64,000 nt of DNA from Metallosphaera sedula DSM 5348 (lineage in GTDB: Archaea > Thermoproteota > Thermoprotei_A > Sulfolobales > Sulfolobaceae): contig NC_009440.1 in the NCBI RefSeq assembly GCF_000016605.1, forward strand, positions 868,001 to 932,000, given 5' to 3'. The stretch's first letter is position 1, and each line of letters starts with the position of its first letter. A program made the position numbers and the translations under genes. The notes below the pieces were generated by a model. The model was not told the origin of the DNA and did not search any database. It worked only from the letters and a program-made list of their open reading frames with translations. Shown piece by piece: positions 1 through 8,429 of the stretch.

Positions 1-2
1 AT

Positions 3-473
3 TTGATATCCATCATCCTCGGTCAAGTAATATTTACACTTGAAGTCACATTGATCCTGTTTTATCCAAACATATTTGTTTCATTTTTTCAGTATTTCTC
101 CTTCATTAACTATTTACTTGCATTTTTTATAGACATGATTGTTATTTTAAATTTCTTGCAATTTATCTCATCTAGATTAAAGTATCTACTGATTTTGCTC
201 TTTGTACCAATATTGGGTCAGTTAACCGAGGCAGGACTGATATATTATTTATCTAAACAGAGAAAAATTGCCCTTACTGCCATATATCTAGCCCTTTTTA
301 CTGCTGGATTCCTTTCATCCACGTTCCTGCAGGTTCCTCAATCGCTATACGATGTACCTATTTTGAAATCCTTTACTCTAGGCTTGTCCATATCCGATGT
401 CCTTAACGTACTCCCGTTAATCTATGTTTTCCTTCTCTTCAGAAAATGGAGTAAAGAAGAAATCAAGAGATGA
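3..473 (+). CDS. Polytopic membrane protein, possibly 5'-truncated
   Basis: I do not recognise this family. The 156-residue product is almost entirely hydrophobic, with about four or five predicted membrane spans broken by short charged loops (SSRLKY near residue 57, SKQRK near 85) and a basic end, RKWSKEEIKR. The first available start is TTG at position 3, at the window edge, so the true start may lie outside. It ends 7 nt before the CPBP-protease gene, which suggests co-transcription. Reading as a membrane protein is certain; function is unknown. Confidence 0.6.
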   Translation: MISIILGQVIFTLEVTLILFYPNIFVSFFQYFSFINYLLAFFIDMIVILNFLQFISSRLKYLLILLFVPILGQLTEAGLIYYLSKQRKIALTAIYLALFTAGFLSSTFLQVPQSLYDVPILKSFTLGLSISDVLNVLPLIYVFLLFRKWSKEEIKR

Positions 474-480
474 AGTAGGG

Positions 481-999
481 ATGAGGGTCTCGTCTATATT
501 TGCGGGATTGGTTTTACCATTAGCTGTAATTCCTTGGGAACTCCTCGCATACTCATTCTCAAGAAGCTTATACGCAGGAGCCATAGTTGTCGTGATAGGG
601 GAAATGGTTGGTCTTTATGTTGCTAGGCTGATAACTCGCAGGAAAGCTAATCTTCGTATAAATAAGGGAATGACACTTTCCATTCCAGTTATATTACTCA
701 TGATCGCGTTTCCTCCTCCCTTACCAATAGGATTCAGGTATCCTCTCCTTGTAACCCCGGCAGTTATCGGAGGAATATGTGAGGAGCTTATCTATAGAGA
801 CTACATATTGGAGACTGGGAAGTATGATAACTATATTCAGGCCTTTCTATGGTCCCTAAATCACGCTCTCGATGGACCAGTGTTCGTTGCTTATACCTTT
901 ATACTAGGAATATTTCTTGGAATTATATCTAAAAGATTCGGTGTATTTCCATGCATAATAGCCCATGTTTCGTCCAACGTTCTAAGGTTATTTTTATGA
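481..999 (+). CDS. CPBP-family intramembrane metalloprotease (CAAX/Abi type)
   Basis: A 172-residue integral membrane protein of the CPBP (Rce1-like) glutamic intramembrane protease family. The family signature is present in order: EELIYR (Glu101, Glu102, Arg106), then FLWSLNHALDG with His128, and a final HVSSN (His162, Asn166). In the family these residues form the in-membrane catalytic centre. Substrates are unknown; bacterial relatives act in prenyl-protein processing or bacteriocin immunity. The reading frame extends upstream to 424, but ATG at 481 is preferred because it lies just after the previous stop and gives a normal hydrophobic N-terminus. Confidence 0.75.
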   Translation: MRVSSIFAGLVLPLAVIPWELLAYSFSRSLYAGAIVVVIGEMVGLYVARLITRRKANLRINKGMTLSIPVILLMIAFPPPLPIGFRYPLLVTPAVIGGICEELIYRDYILETGKYDNYIQAFLWSLNHALDGPVFVAYTFILGIFLGIISKRFGVFPCIIAHVSSNVLRLFL

Positions 1000-1064
1000 T
1001 AAGCCGAAAATCATCTCCTTTTAGCCTGTGAAGATAGAATAAAACAGGCTATCTGATTAGCTTC

Positions 1065-1583
1065 TTACTCTATTTCCATTTCAGAAATTGAGTGGTCCAT
1101 GATATTTAGTAATTGTTTAGTCTTATTCTTCATCAATTCTAAGCACTCGCGACCCCAAGCGCTCAATTCAAATCCTTCGGTATTATTCACTTCGCACTCA
1201 ACTACAGTAACCATATCAGGAAGCACTCCGAGCGAGCTTCCCACCTTAAGGAACGAATTTATATCCATATAATACCCCTTGACATTGGAATATATCTCTA
1301 GCCAAGTTTCCATAGCTCCCTTAGCTATTCTTGGTCTATAGACTCTCAATTCCTGTTTGCCTCTCTTTTCTGCGGCCATTAAAATAAGAGAACCTGGATT
1401 AAGGAACCCTAACTCAGAACTACCCTTTAGTGCACCGAGACTGAGGTCTAGGACATCTATTCCCTCTTTTCTCAGTTCCTCCATTGCCAAGATAGGTATT
1501 GCATAATCCCCTTGGTATAGATATCCCACAGCGGCTACCTTAGGAGGAGGGACTAACCTATTTCCCAATCCATTTAACGTCAA
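1065..1583 (-). CDS. Divergent hydrogenase-maturation-protease-like protein
   Basis: The 172-residue product matches the layout of HyaD/HycI-type endopeptidases that trim the C-terminus of [NiFe] hydrogenase large subunits. It has an N-terminal strand-loop VAAVGYLYQGDYA (family: G-N-x-L-x-x-D-E/D-G), a mid strand VLDLSLGAL (family: DGGTxGL), and a late VVECEVNNTEGFELSAWGRE (family: ExxxxxxGLS-E). Two of the three nickel-binding positions look lost: the Glu of the first motif is Tyr, and the His expected in S-L-H-x-V-G is Leu (SFLKVG). It overlaps the upstream gene by 26 nt and lies divergent from the hydrogenase operon. Likely role: a dedicated or altered processing factor for HynL. The family match is by eye. 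Confidence 0.5.
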   Translation of the reverse strand: MTLNGLGNRLVPPPKVAAVGYLYQGDYAIPILAMEELRKEGIDVLDLSLGALKGSSELGFLNPGSLILMAAEKRGKQELRVYRPRIAKGAMETWLEIYSNVKGYYMDINSFLKVGSSLGVLPDMVTVVECEVNNTEGFELSAWGRECLELMKNKTKQLLNIMDHSISEMEIE

Positions 1584-2262
1584 AGGACTTGGTGACCTCC
1601 ATCATCTCTTCTGAGAAGAGTAGATTAAATGCCTTCATGGACATCTCGTCAGCACCCTTTATTACACCTACCTCCATCGTTATTCCCTTTTCTAGAGTTC
1701 TCCTGCTTAACTCCAAGCTCATGTTATCATGCGACCATATGACTCCCATTTCCGCCACTCCTTCGTAAATTGCTCTCGGTATCTCCCTGTAATCCTTTGC
1801 TATTATTACGTCCACGCTATCTTGGCATTTCCTTTTGATGTAATCAATTCCTACTTTTCCTAGAACATAATACTCTGGGTCAGGAATCATGAACTTCCCA
1901 CATTTTTCAACATGTTTAAACACAAGTGCAGGTTTCACTTCCATGAAGGTTTTCCTAACAAGCAAGATATCCCATTCCTTGAGCACCTTCATATCCACAG
2001 AGGGGAGGGACACCATAGTGGGGCTTTTATCCAGTACCAGTCTTCCAATAGATATCTTCTCGTTGAGAATCTGTCGAAGCAATATTCCTGAGGGGAAACA
2101 TTCTATGAATGCCTTCACATAGTTGCGTTTTAAAATATCAAGATATTTATCCATGAATGGATGGAAAAATGAATCAAATAATATAACAGCTCTAGCCCCA
2201 ATCTCACCCGCTATATCAGAGAGTCTATTCCATTCTGATGTCACGTCCATTATAAGGCCCAT
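1558..2262 (-). CDS. Cytoplasmic solute-binding-protein-like protein, hydrogenase-linked
   Basis: A 234-residue protein with no signal peptide or membrane span. The alternation of short beta strands and helices, and the late block VDVIIAKDYREIPRAIYEG followed by AEMGVIWSHD, resemble the second lobe of type-2 periplasmic-binding proteins of the molybdate/tungstate (ModA) kind. With no export signal it would act inside the cell, perhaps as a sensor or metal/anion carrier. It is the first gene of the minus-strand pair facing hynS. Because it shares a locus with a protease-like gene, a role in hydrogenase maturation or regulation is plausible but inferred. Confidence 0.4.
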   Translation of the reverse strand: MGLIMDVTSEWNRLSDIAGEIGARAVILFDSFFHPFMDKYLDILKRNYVKAFIECFPSGILLRQILNEKISIGRLVLDKSPTMVSLPSVDMKVLKEWDILLVRKTFMEVKPALVFKHVEKCGKFMIPDPEYYVLGKVGIDYIKRKCQDSVDVIIAKDYREIPRAIYEGVAEMGVIWSHDNMSLELSRRTLEKGITMEVGVIKGADEMSMKAFNLLFSEEMMEVTKSFDVKWIGK

Positions 2263-2385
2263 GTTACATAAGGGGTTGATTCTTTATATCTCTTTCATTA
2301 ATTTTGCTATAATGTTGATCTCGTTGTACACATGATTATCTTAATTACCATGTAAAAGATCTATTGAGAAGTTTAATGAAAAAAG

Positions 2386-2429
2386 TTTATAAATATGGTA
2401 TAACAAACTATACCAGATAAAGTGGTATA
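2386..2429 (+). promoter_or_regulatory. Hydrogenase promoter with inverted repeat
   Basis: TTTATAAATA at 2386-2395 is a good archaeal TATA box. It is followed by a perfect inverted repeat, GGTATA (2397-2402), 6-nt spacer, TATACC (2409-2414), and another GGTATA at 2424-2429 just before the ATG at 2431. The dyad sits between the TATA box and the expected transcription start, where a bound repressor would block RNA polymerase. Confidence 0.55.
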
Positions 2430-2430
2430 T

Positions 2431-3729
2431 ATGGGTCTAACAAGAAGGGACTTCCTAAAAGTTTCGGGCGTGACAGCCCTAGGTACAAGTCTAGCCCTAT
2501 CCGGCCTCTCATACGAAGAACTATTGTCTAAGGCTCAGGAAGCGGATCAACCAATAAACATAGTATGGACGGGTAATGGGTGGTGCGGAGGTAATACTAT
2601 AGCTTTCATAGATGCAATGAACCCATCAGTGGAGGATGTGGTAACAGGAGTGTACTTCAACGGCAAGCCCATAACATTAAGGCAGCCAAGCATTCCGGAT
2701 CTGGGAATGATAAACCTGGTTTATCACCCCATACTAATGCCTCAGGATAACATGGCATATGCAACCATGGAGATGGCATTAAATGGGGAGTTAGATCCAT
2801 TCGTCCTGGTAGTCGAGGGGACTATGTTTGACGAATTCGGCGTTTACTATAAGAAGCCAAGTGGATCCTTCTGGTGTTCAGCGGGAAGGAAACCAGACGG
2901 AAGCGTTCTGCTATGCGACGAGTTTGTCTTCAATCTTATGAAGAAAGCTGCGGCTGTAGTAGCAACTGGGGCTTGCGCTACTTATGGTGGAATTCCAGCT
3001 ACTACAAATGGGTTAGGGCAGAGAAGTCCCACATATGCCATGGGAATGCTTGACGACCCGTACAGAGGGATCTATGGCTTTCCATACTATGTTCACCAAG
3101 TTTATACACAGGATTTAGCACCAGATATAATCGACCAAGACATATACTCAGTCACGAATTCCCCAGTTAACACTTCTTGGCCTGGGCCCAGCTATCACTG
3201 GCTTTCTACCGCGGGTCTACCAATAATTTCCATAGCTGCAGATCCTCCTGCCGGAGATTGGATTATGCGTACACTTGTCTCCGCAGTGCTTTATCTGAGA
3301 GGTTTAGGTCCTAATCCTGCCGATGATCTTGACGTGTTCAATAGACCAAAATTCTTCTATGGAAATGAGACCCATCAGAACTGCCCTAGGGCGGGATTCT
3401 TCGCACAGGGCATTTTTGCCTATGAATTTGGAGACCCTCAATGCACATACAGCCTTGGGTGTAAGGGTACTGAGGCCAATAGCCCAGCACCTCTACTAGG
3501 ATGGGTGGGTGGAGTTGGCGGATGTACTAGAGGCGGTGTATGTATCGCATGTACTGCTCCAGGATTTCCAGATCTATATGAACCATTCTATGCTCCACCA
3601 AACGCTCCCACAATTCCTAGTACTACGTTGTTCGCAGCTGCAGCAGCCGCAGGTATAATAGTAGGTGTGGGTAGTTATGCCTTCTCTAGGAGGAAGAGGC
3701 TACCTCAGATGCAAGGAGGCAAGAGGTGA
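2431..3729 (+). CDS. hynS: [NiFe] hydrogenase small subunit, Tat-exported, membrane-anchored
   Basis: The electron-transfer subunit of a group 1 uptake hydrogenase. It starts with a twin-arginine signal (TRRDFLK, residues 4-10) and ends with a membrane helix near 399-418 and a basic tail, so it is exported and anchored. Distal-cluster residues are present (His315, Cys318, Cys338, Cys344), and medial-cluster cysteines are 365, 371 and 374. The proximal site is unusual: the canonical C-x-G-C reads CGGN (Cys52, Asn55), Cys182 in GACATYGG is kept, and the fourth ligand, normally in GCP, is Asp271 in AADPP. Start ATG 2431 is preferred to in-frame GTG 2422 from promoter spacing and signal-peptide length. 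The stop overlaps the hynL GTG alternative. Confidence 0.92.
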   Translation: MGLTRRDFLKVSGVTALGTSLALSGLSYEELLSKAQEADQPINIVWTGNGWCGGNTIAFIDAMNPSVEDVVTGVYFNGKPITLRQPSIPDLGMINLVYHPILMPQDNMAYATMEMALNGELDPFVLVVEGTMFDEFGVYYKKPSGSFWCSAGRKPDGSVLLCDEFVFNLMKKAAAVVATGACATYGGIPATTNGLGQRSPTYAMGMLDDPYRGIYGFPYYVHQVYTQDLAPDIIDQDIYSVTNSPVNTSWPGPSYHWLSTAGLPIISIAADPPAGDWIMRTLVSAVLYLRGLGPNPADDLDVFNRPKFFYGNETHQNCPRAGFFAQGIFAYEFGDPQCTYSLGCKGTEANSPAPLLGWVGGVGGCTRGGVCIACTAPGFPDLYEPFYAPPNAPTIPSTTLFAAAAAAGIIVGVGSYAFSRRKRLPQMQGGKR

Positions 3730-3734
3730 GAGAT

Positions 3735-5972
3735 ATGGCAAGTAGTTCACCATATTATTTCACGTTTGATTGGACTAAACCAGTTCTCATAGAACCCATA
3801 GTGAGGATAAAGCCTGAGTTGGGAATACAAGTCACCTACGACTCCTCTAGTAACAGGGTTACGGACGCCTATGCAGCAGCAGGTATGTTCAGAGGTTTCG
3901 AGATATTCATGAGAAATAAGCCAGGACCAGACGTCATAATGCTTTCCAGTAGGGAGTGTGGAATATGTGGAGAACATCACCAATTCATTGAAAGAATTGC
4001 ACAGGAAATGGCTCAGGGCGGTAACGCTCCTCCACCATTAGGTCTTGAAACCATTATCCTGGCTAATGACGCAGCTATGACCTACGATGCCACAGCCCAT
4101 CTTACAGCTTTAGGAGGACCAGACTGGAGCTCCCTATTCTTCAAGGTTGCTGGGTATTTCCCAAGCCAAATTTACGAAATAGCTCAGCAGACACCTCTGA
4201 GTAAAGTGGCGCAAGAGTCTCAGGCATTCCCAATGGGCGCACCAACGCAACTGGAAATGGCCGGCGTCAAATTGAAGACTGTTTCGGATCTCATGGATGC
4301 GTTAGTTCCAATAATTGGCGCCTACTTCCTTGAGGGAGCCTATTCGTGGAGAATACTTCACGAGGCTGAATTGCTGTACTATCTCAGAGTACCTCATCCG
4401 ATAACAATGGTACCTGGAGGAATTGGTGTACCTGCCACTGTGGAGAACCTACAAAGATATTTCCAACGGATGGTTGACGGAACGGCTTGGTTAATGAAAC
4501 AGATGGCCGTCTATGAATATTTGACATTATTCCTTGCAGATTATAATAATACGTTCGGAATCCAGGCTCTATATGACAAATTGAATGGGACTCTTGGATT
4601 TGCTGAGGAGGGAAACAGACCTGGAAACTTCGTCTCCTATGGCCAGAGCGACGTTTCAGAAGCTCCCTCAGTTACGCCATCCAGTACATCGGTGATGCCT
4701 TATGATGGTACCTATGAGAATATGGGCGCTTGGGGTAGGGCTAGGGTCGTGAAACCAGGACTGGTTATTCAACCCAATTCCAATTCTCCTCCACAGCTTG
4801 TCACCAATAGCCTTATTGACATAAATCTCGGAATAAGGGAGTTCGTGGAGTCCTCTTTCTACACGCCGTGGTACGAAAATGGATCCTTCAATAGTGAAGT
4901 TCCGTCCTCAGTGAGCGGAATAGAGGAAGATCCAATCGGAAATAAGGTTAGTTACTACCATCCATGGAGAAAGTGGACTATGCCTAACCCGCAGCCTAGA
5001 CCGGTTCCAATGGCCTATCCTGCACCCTATTCATGGGCGGTTTCACCTAGAATAGTTCCGTACCAGAATCACAAACCAATTACCAATCTCTTCTACAACG
5101 TTGAAGCGGATCCCATGGCCGTGATGTATGCTCAAGTTCTTCAGCCACAGGCCCCTACCCCCATATATACTTCCAGCTATCCCTCAGGCTTTGAAGTCTC
5201 ATACAACAGCAACGAGATGAGTGCTACCTTCTACTTGCCCACTGTGAACAGTCCAAGGATATCACTGCCTCCTGAATTTCAGCAGGGGAGCGAAATAGAG
5301 TTTAAGTATGTGGCACCATACGCGCTTTCCGGTGGAAAGATAGTTACTAATGCCATAGAAAGGATGAGGGCCAGGGCATTTGAGGCGGGTCTAGATGGAA
5401 TGGGAATGTGGATAGCCTGGATGTCCGCTATCACGTACTTGAAGAAGGGTATGACGCAAGTGAGTAGTATGCCTCCATCGAGCTGGACCTACAAGTCCAA
5501 TACTAATACAGGGGTAGCATTAGGTGTGGGAATGAAGGAGGCCCCACGAGGTGCACAGTATCATTCAGAGGTGTTCGCCACTGGAACTGGCGTAAATGTC
5601 CCAGCAATTAACCCGCAACAAATGCAACCAACTACAGTGAACTCTGGTCCAAGGGTGAAGAATTCCTATGACGACGGCATTCAAACAATTAAACCTGCAT
5701 CTCCAACACACGGCGCAGGAACTTTTGAGGAAGTGCTGATGGGGAACCCCGATTATAATATGCCTGGTACTCCTAGGTTAACAGTTATTCCTACGGAGCA
5801 GTGGGATGGCTTCGAGTTTGCCCAAACCCTACGATCATTTGATCCATGTTTTGTATGCGGAGTGCATATGGTATTGCCAAATGGAAGGGCTAGATACATT
5901 ACCCTTGGAGCTCCCGTTGATTTAAGTAATGCGATTAAAGCATTCTACAGGTTTGCCATGAAGGTGAAGTAG
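3735..5972 (+). CDS. hynL: [NiFe] hydrogenase large (catalytic) subunit
   Basis: Carries the Ni-Fe active site that oxidises H2. The N-terminal ligand motif is RECGICGEHH (Cys75, Cys78) and the C-terminal one is SFDPCFVCGVH (Cys705, Cys708, His711). At about 745 residues it is longer than the usual 550-600. After His711 a 34-residue tail remains; in this family the tail is removed by a maturation protease once nickel is in place, and it is typically nearer 15 residues. It has no signal peptide of its own, so it should be exported with HynS through Tat. A GTG at 3726 overlapping the hynS stop is an alternative start. Confidence 0.93.
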   Translation: MASSSPYYFTFDWTKPVLIEPIVRIKPELGIQVTYDSSSNRVTDAYAAAGMFRGFEIFMRNKPGPDVIMLSSRECGICGEHHQFIERIAQEMAQGGNAPPPLGLETIILANDAAMTYDATAHLTALGGPDWSSLFFKVAGYFPSQIYEIAQQTPLSKVAQESQAFPMGAPTQLEMAGVKLKTVSDLMDALVPIIGAYFLEGAYSWRILHEAELLYYLRVPHPITMVPGGIGVPATVENLQRYFQRMVDGTAWLMKQMAVYEYLTLFLADYNNTFGIQALYDKLNGTLGFAEEGNRPGNFVSYGQSDVSEAPSVTPSSTSVMPYDGTYENMGAWGRARVVKPGLVIQPNSNSPPQLVTNSLIDINLGIREFVESSFYTPWYENGSFNSEVPSSVSGIEEDPIGNKVSYYHPWRKWTMPNPQPRPVPMAYPAPYSWAVSPRIVPYQNHKPITNLFYNVEADPMAVMYAQVLQPQAPTPIYTSSYPSGFEVSYNSNEMSATFYLPTVNSPRISLPPEFQQGSEIEFKYVAPYALSGGKIVTNAIERMRARAFEAGLDGMGMWIAWMSAITYLKKGMTQVSSMPPSSWTYKSNTNTGVALGVGMKEAPRGAQYHSEVFATGTGVNVPAINPQQMQPTTVNSGPRVKNSYDDGIQTIKPASPTHGAGTFEEVLMGNPDYNMPGTPRLTVIPTEQWDGFEFAQTLRSFDPCFVCGVHMVLPNGRARYITLGAPVDLSNAIKAFYRFAMKVK

Positions 5973-6851
5973 ATGCTACCAATAGTCCTTGCAATAGGTG
6001 CTTCGCTTAGCTCTGACTCCCTGTATTGGTGGGGACTAAATGTAATCTTCCCATTGGGATTGCTAATATTCGTGTTTGGTGCCATATATAGAATTTCTAG
6101 GTATTTTTGGGGAAGGAGAGTTCCAGCACCTACCATGGCCGGTTTCGGGACACAATTCAAGGAGGGAGTTTCAGCAATTCCCACACCCTTCGGAGCTGCC
6201 GCTAAGAGGGATCCCTTTATCATCGTTGAGACTATATTCTGGCATATTTTCATGTTAGGTGTAGTGGTCATCGTAGGTATACATATCCTAGCATGGAACT
6301 ACATATTTGGTCAGATATTTGGCGTCTCCAATCCGCTATGGTTCCTCTTAAAGATATCCACTCCAGAGCAGTTTACCTCAGCATACCAGCTAGGATTGCT
6401 GGGGAGCAACTCCTACTCGCATGGGGGAATACTAAATCCATTAGGCGCATGGAACTCCGCAGAGGTTTCAACTTCAACATTTGATCCTTGGAGTTTCTTG
6501 GCTGTCTTAGTTAATGGAACAGTAATGGGACTACTTGCCATGGCAGGGATTTTAGGATATTTGGTAACGAGGATAGTAGATGATGTTACTGGGCATAAGA
6601 GGCTGAGCTCATCCGGGGACTATGTGTTCTTGATTCTTCTAGCTGCTATTGTGATCACGGGCCTTGCAGCAATGTACGATTTCCAGGTACCATATCTGGG
6701 TGTGCCAAATCAAGCCAATTGGTACGGATTGCATATTGCGCTGGTCGGAGCATTCATAGGTTACGTTCCATTTAGCAAGGGATGGCATATGTTCGGATAC
6801 TATATTGGAAAGGGAATGAGGGGATACGGATACGGGAGAAAGAGAAAATAG
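5973..6851 (+). CDS. isp1: Isp1-like membrane subunit (cytochrome b type)
   Basis: A 292-residue integral membrane protein starting directly after the hynL stop. There are about five strongly hydrophobic spans. Several histidines lie in or near them (FWHIFMLG, VGIHILAW, WYGLHIAL, KGWHMFGYY), as expected for a b-type haem subunit of the NarI/DsrM/Isp1 kind. The C-terminus is rich in Gly, Tyr and basic residues. Likely role: pass electrons from the exported HynSL across the membrane to quinone or to the cytoplasmic Isp2. The identification rests on topology and gene order as known for Acidianus-type hydrogenases. Confidence 0.75.
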   Translation: MLPIVLAIGASLSSDSLYWWGLNVIFPLGLLIFVFGAIYRISRYFWGRRVPAPTMAGFGTQFKEGVSAIPTPFGAAAKRDPFIIVETIFWHIFMLGVVVIVGIHILAWNYIFGQIFGVSNPLWFLLKISTPEQFTSAYQLGLLGSNSYSHGGILNPLGAWNSAEVSTSTFDPWSFLAVLVNGTVMGLLAMAGILGYLVTRIVDDVTGHKRLSSSGDYVFLILLAAIVITGLAAMYDFQVPYLGVPNQANWYGLHIALVGAFIGYVPFSKGWHMFGYYIGKGMRGYGYGRKRK

Positions 6852-6870
6852 AGTTTGCGGGGGATTTAGG

Positions 6871-8106
6871 GTGGAAGGTAAGAATGTGAAAATGGAGAGA
6901 CGTATGGTATCCAGGGCACTGGATGAACTGTCTCCGTATGATGTATGGGGATTACAGGAATGTATGAGGTGTGGGATATGTAGATATGCATGTCCTTTCT
7001 GGCTGGATTCCCAAAAGGCAACCGATATACCCGCGTGGAGAACGTACGAGGTTAACAAAGTATACTCGATGTATTATACCGGGTATGGGAACGTCGCAAG
7101 ATTATTAAGATTAAGAAGAGTTAAGTCATCAGAATTTCTAAAATGGAGAGAATCGTCCTACAACTGCACAGCTTGCGGGGCATGTACTGATGTTTCTCCG
7201 CTCGAAATACCTAACTGGTACACGGCCATTCTTCTCAGGAGAATGTTACATCTGGCAGGAATGAACCTTGAGGAAGTCGAGGAGTGGGCGAATAATACTA
7301 AGAAACTTGGAAACCCTCTTGGAATTTCCACTGAACAGTGGGAAGAGACAGCTAAATCTGCGGGACTCCCACTGAATGAAAAAGCTGACATCTTGTATGT
7401 ACCGAGTGCTTTGGAATCAAGGGAAGGAGAGATCTTGCAACAGGTAGTTAACTCAATGATAGCTACTGGAGAGAAGTTCACTGCAAGTTCACAGATAAGT
7501 GATGTAGGATACTATTCCTACCTGGCAGGTGATTTCGAGACAGCCCGTGAGCACTTTACCAAGATCTTGGAGGTTGCCAAGCAGGTTGAAGCAAAGAAAA
7601 TAGTGGTCTCGGACGGAGCTGGTCTCTTCTTCCTCAGATGGCAAGCACCCAAGACCTTGGGACATAAAATTGATATACCCATCTATCATCTGACAGAAAT
7701 CATTTATGACGCTTACAAGAAGGGTAAGGTAAAAATAGAAGTTGCGGATTTCAAGGATCAAATTACAGTTCACGATTCAGAGTTCATGAGTAAACTGGGA
7801 GGCGTGGAAAAGCCTCCAAGGGAACTCATGAAAGCCTCAATATTCAATTACAGGGAACCAAAGTTCTCTCCGTCCTCCCATAACCTATTTACCTGCGGTC
7901 ATCACCTAGAGTTAATAAAGGAGAAATCGGATACAGTGAAAAGGGCTAGAGCGTATTCAATAAAGCAACTGGCAAGTTGGGGCGAGTCTGTGGTTACGTT
8001 CGATCCAAACTGCCTACTATCCATGAGGAATGGTATAAGGGACTCACAGGGAATTAAGAACGCGTATTATTATACCAACATCCTAGACAAGGCGATAAAA
8101 AGATGA
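6871..8106 (+). CDS. isp2: Isp2-like iron-sulfur protein (HdrC/HdrB type)
   Basis: A 411-residue cytoplasmic iron-sulfur protein related to heterodisulfide-reductase subunits. Cluster 1 is complete: Cys31, Cys34, Cys37 and Cys41 in CMRCGICRYACP. The second ferredoxin-like motif reads CTACGACTDVSP, so the expected fourth Cys is Ser. The C-terminal half carries only remnants of CCG motifs (FTCGHHLEL, FDPNCLLSM). It probably takes electrons from the cytochrome b subunit to an intracellular acceptor. Start is GTG at 6871 (ATG at 6892 also possible), 19 nt after isp1. Its stop overlaps the next gene as ATGA. Confidence 0.8.
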   Translation: MEGKNVKMERRMVSRALDELSPYDVWGLQECMRCGICRYACPFWLDSQKATDIPAWRTYEVNKVYSMYYTGYGNVARLLRLRRVKSSEFLKWRESSYNCTACGACTDVSPLEIPNWYTAILLRRMLHLAGMNLEEVEEWANNTKKLGNPLGISTEQWEETAKSAGLPLNEKADILYVPSALESREGEILQQVVNSMIATGEKFTASSQISDVGYYSYLAGDFETAREHFTKILEVAKQVEAKKIVVSDGAGLFFLRWQAPKTLGHKIDIPIYHLTEIIYDAYKKGKVKIEVADFKDQITVHDSEFMSKLGGVEKPPRELMKASIFNYREPKFSPSSHNLFTCGHHLELIKEKSDTVKRARAYSIKQLASWGESVVTFDPNCLLSMRNGIRDSQGIKNAYYYTNILDKAIKR

Positions 8107-8429
8107 ATCTCCTCAGATTCCTGATCAAGTACACGGGAATAGACTCTACAATAAAGGAGGCCATAAATGACGCTATAGGTTCCGATCCAGAGGCTCTTAA
8201 ATTATTGTATCCTAGAAGAGCCCCACCCATTGACGGCACTTCGGAAATGCTAAAGATCGCAGAAAACTTAGGAATTAAGGTACAAAAGAGTGAAAGAAGT
8301 CAAGTGGACCTTAGAAGGTTAGCAGCAGCACAGGCTGCCAACGTAACTCCAATAGAGGTGAAAAATCCTGAAGATGTATTATGGGAAATTGCTCAGAGGT
8401 TCAGGGTGAAAAGAAGTGGAAATCATTAA
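8103..8429 (+). CDS. Small hydrogenase-operon protein, unknown
   Basis: 108 residues, soluble and basic at the end (RFRVKRSGNH). I recognise no family. It has predicted helices at both ends and a Pro-rich centre (PRRAPP near 38-43), and no cysteine, so it is not a metal-cluster protein. The ATGA overlap with isp2 and the 14-nt overlap with the next gene place it firmly in the hydrogenase operon. Candidate chaperone or assembly factor by context only. Confidence 0.6.
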   Translation: MNLLRFLIKYTGIDSTIKEAINDAIGSDPEALKLLYPRRAPPIDGTSEMLKIAENLGIKVQKSERSQVDLRRLAAAQAANVTPIEVKNPEDVLWEIAQRFRVKRSGNH

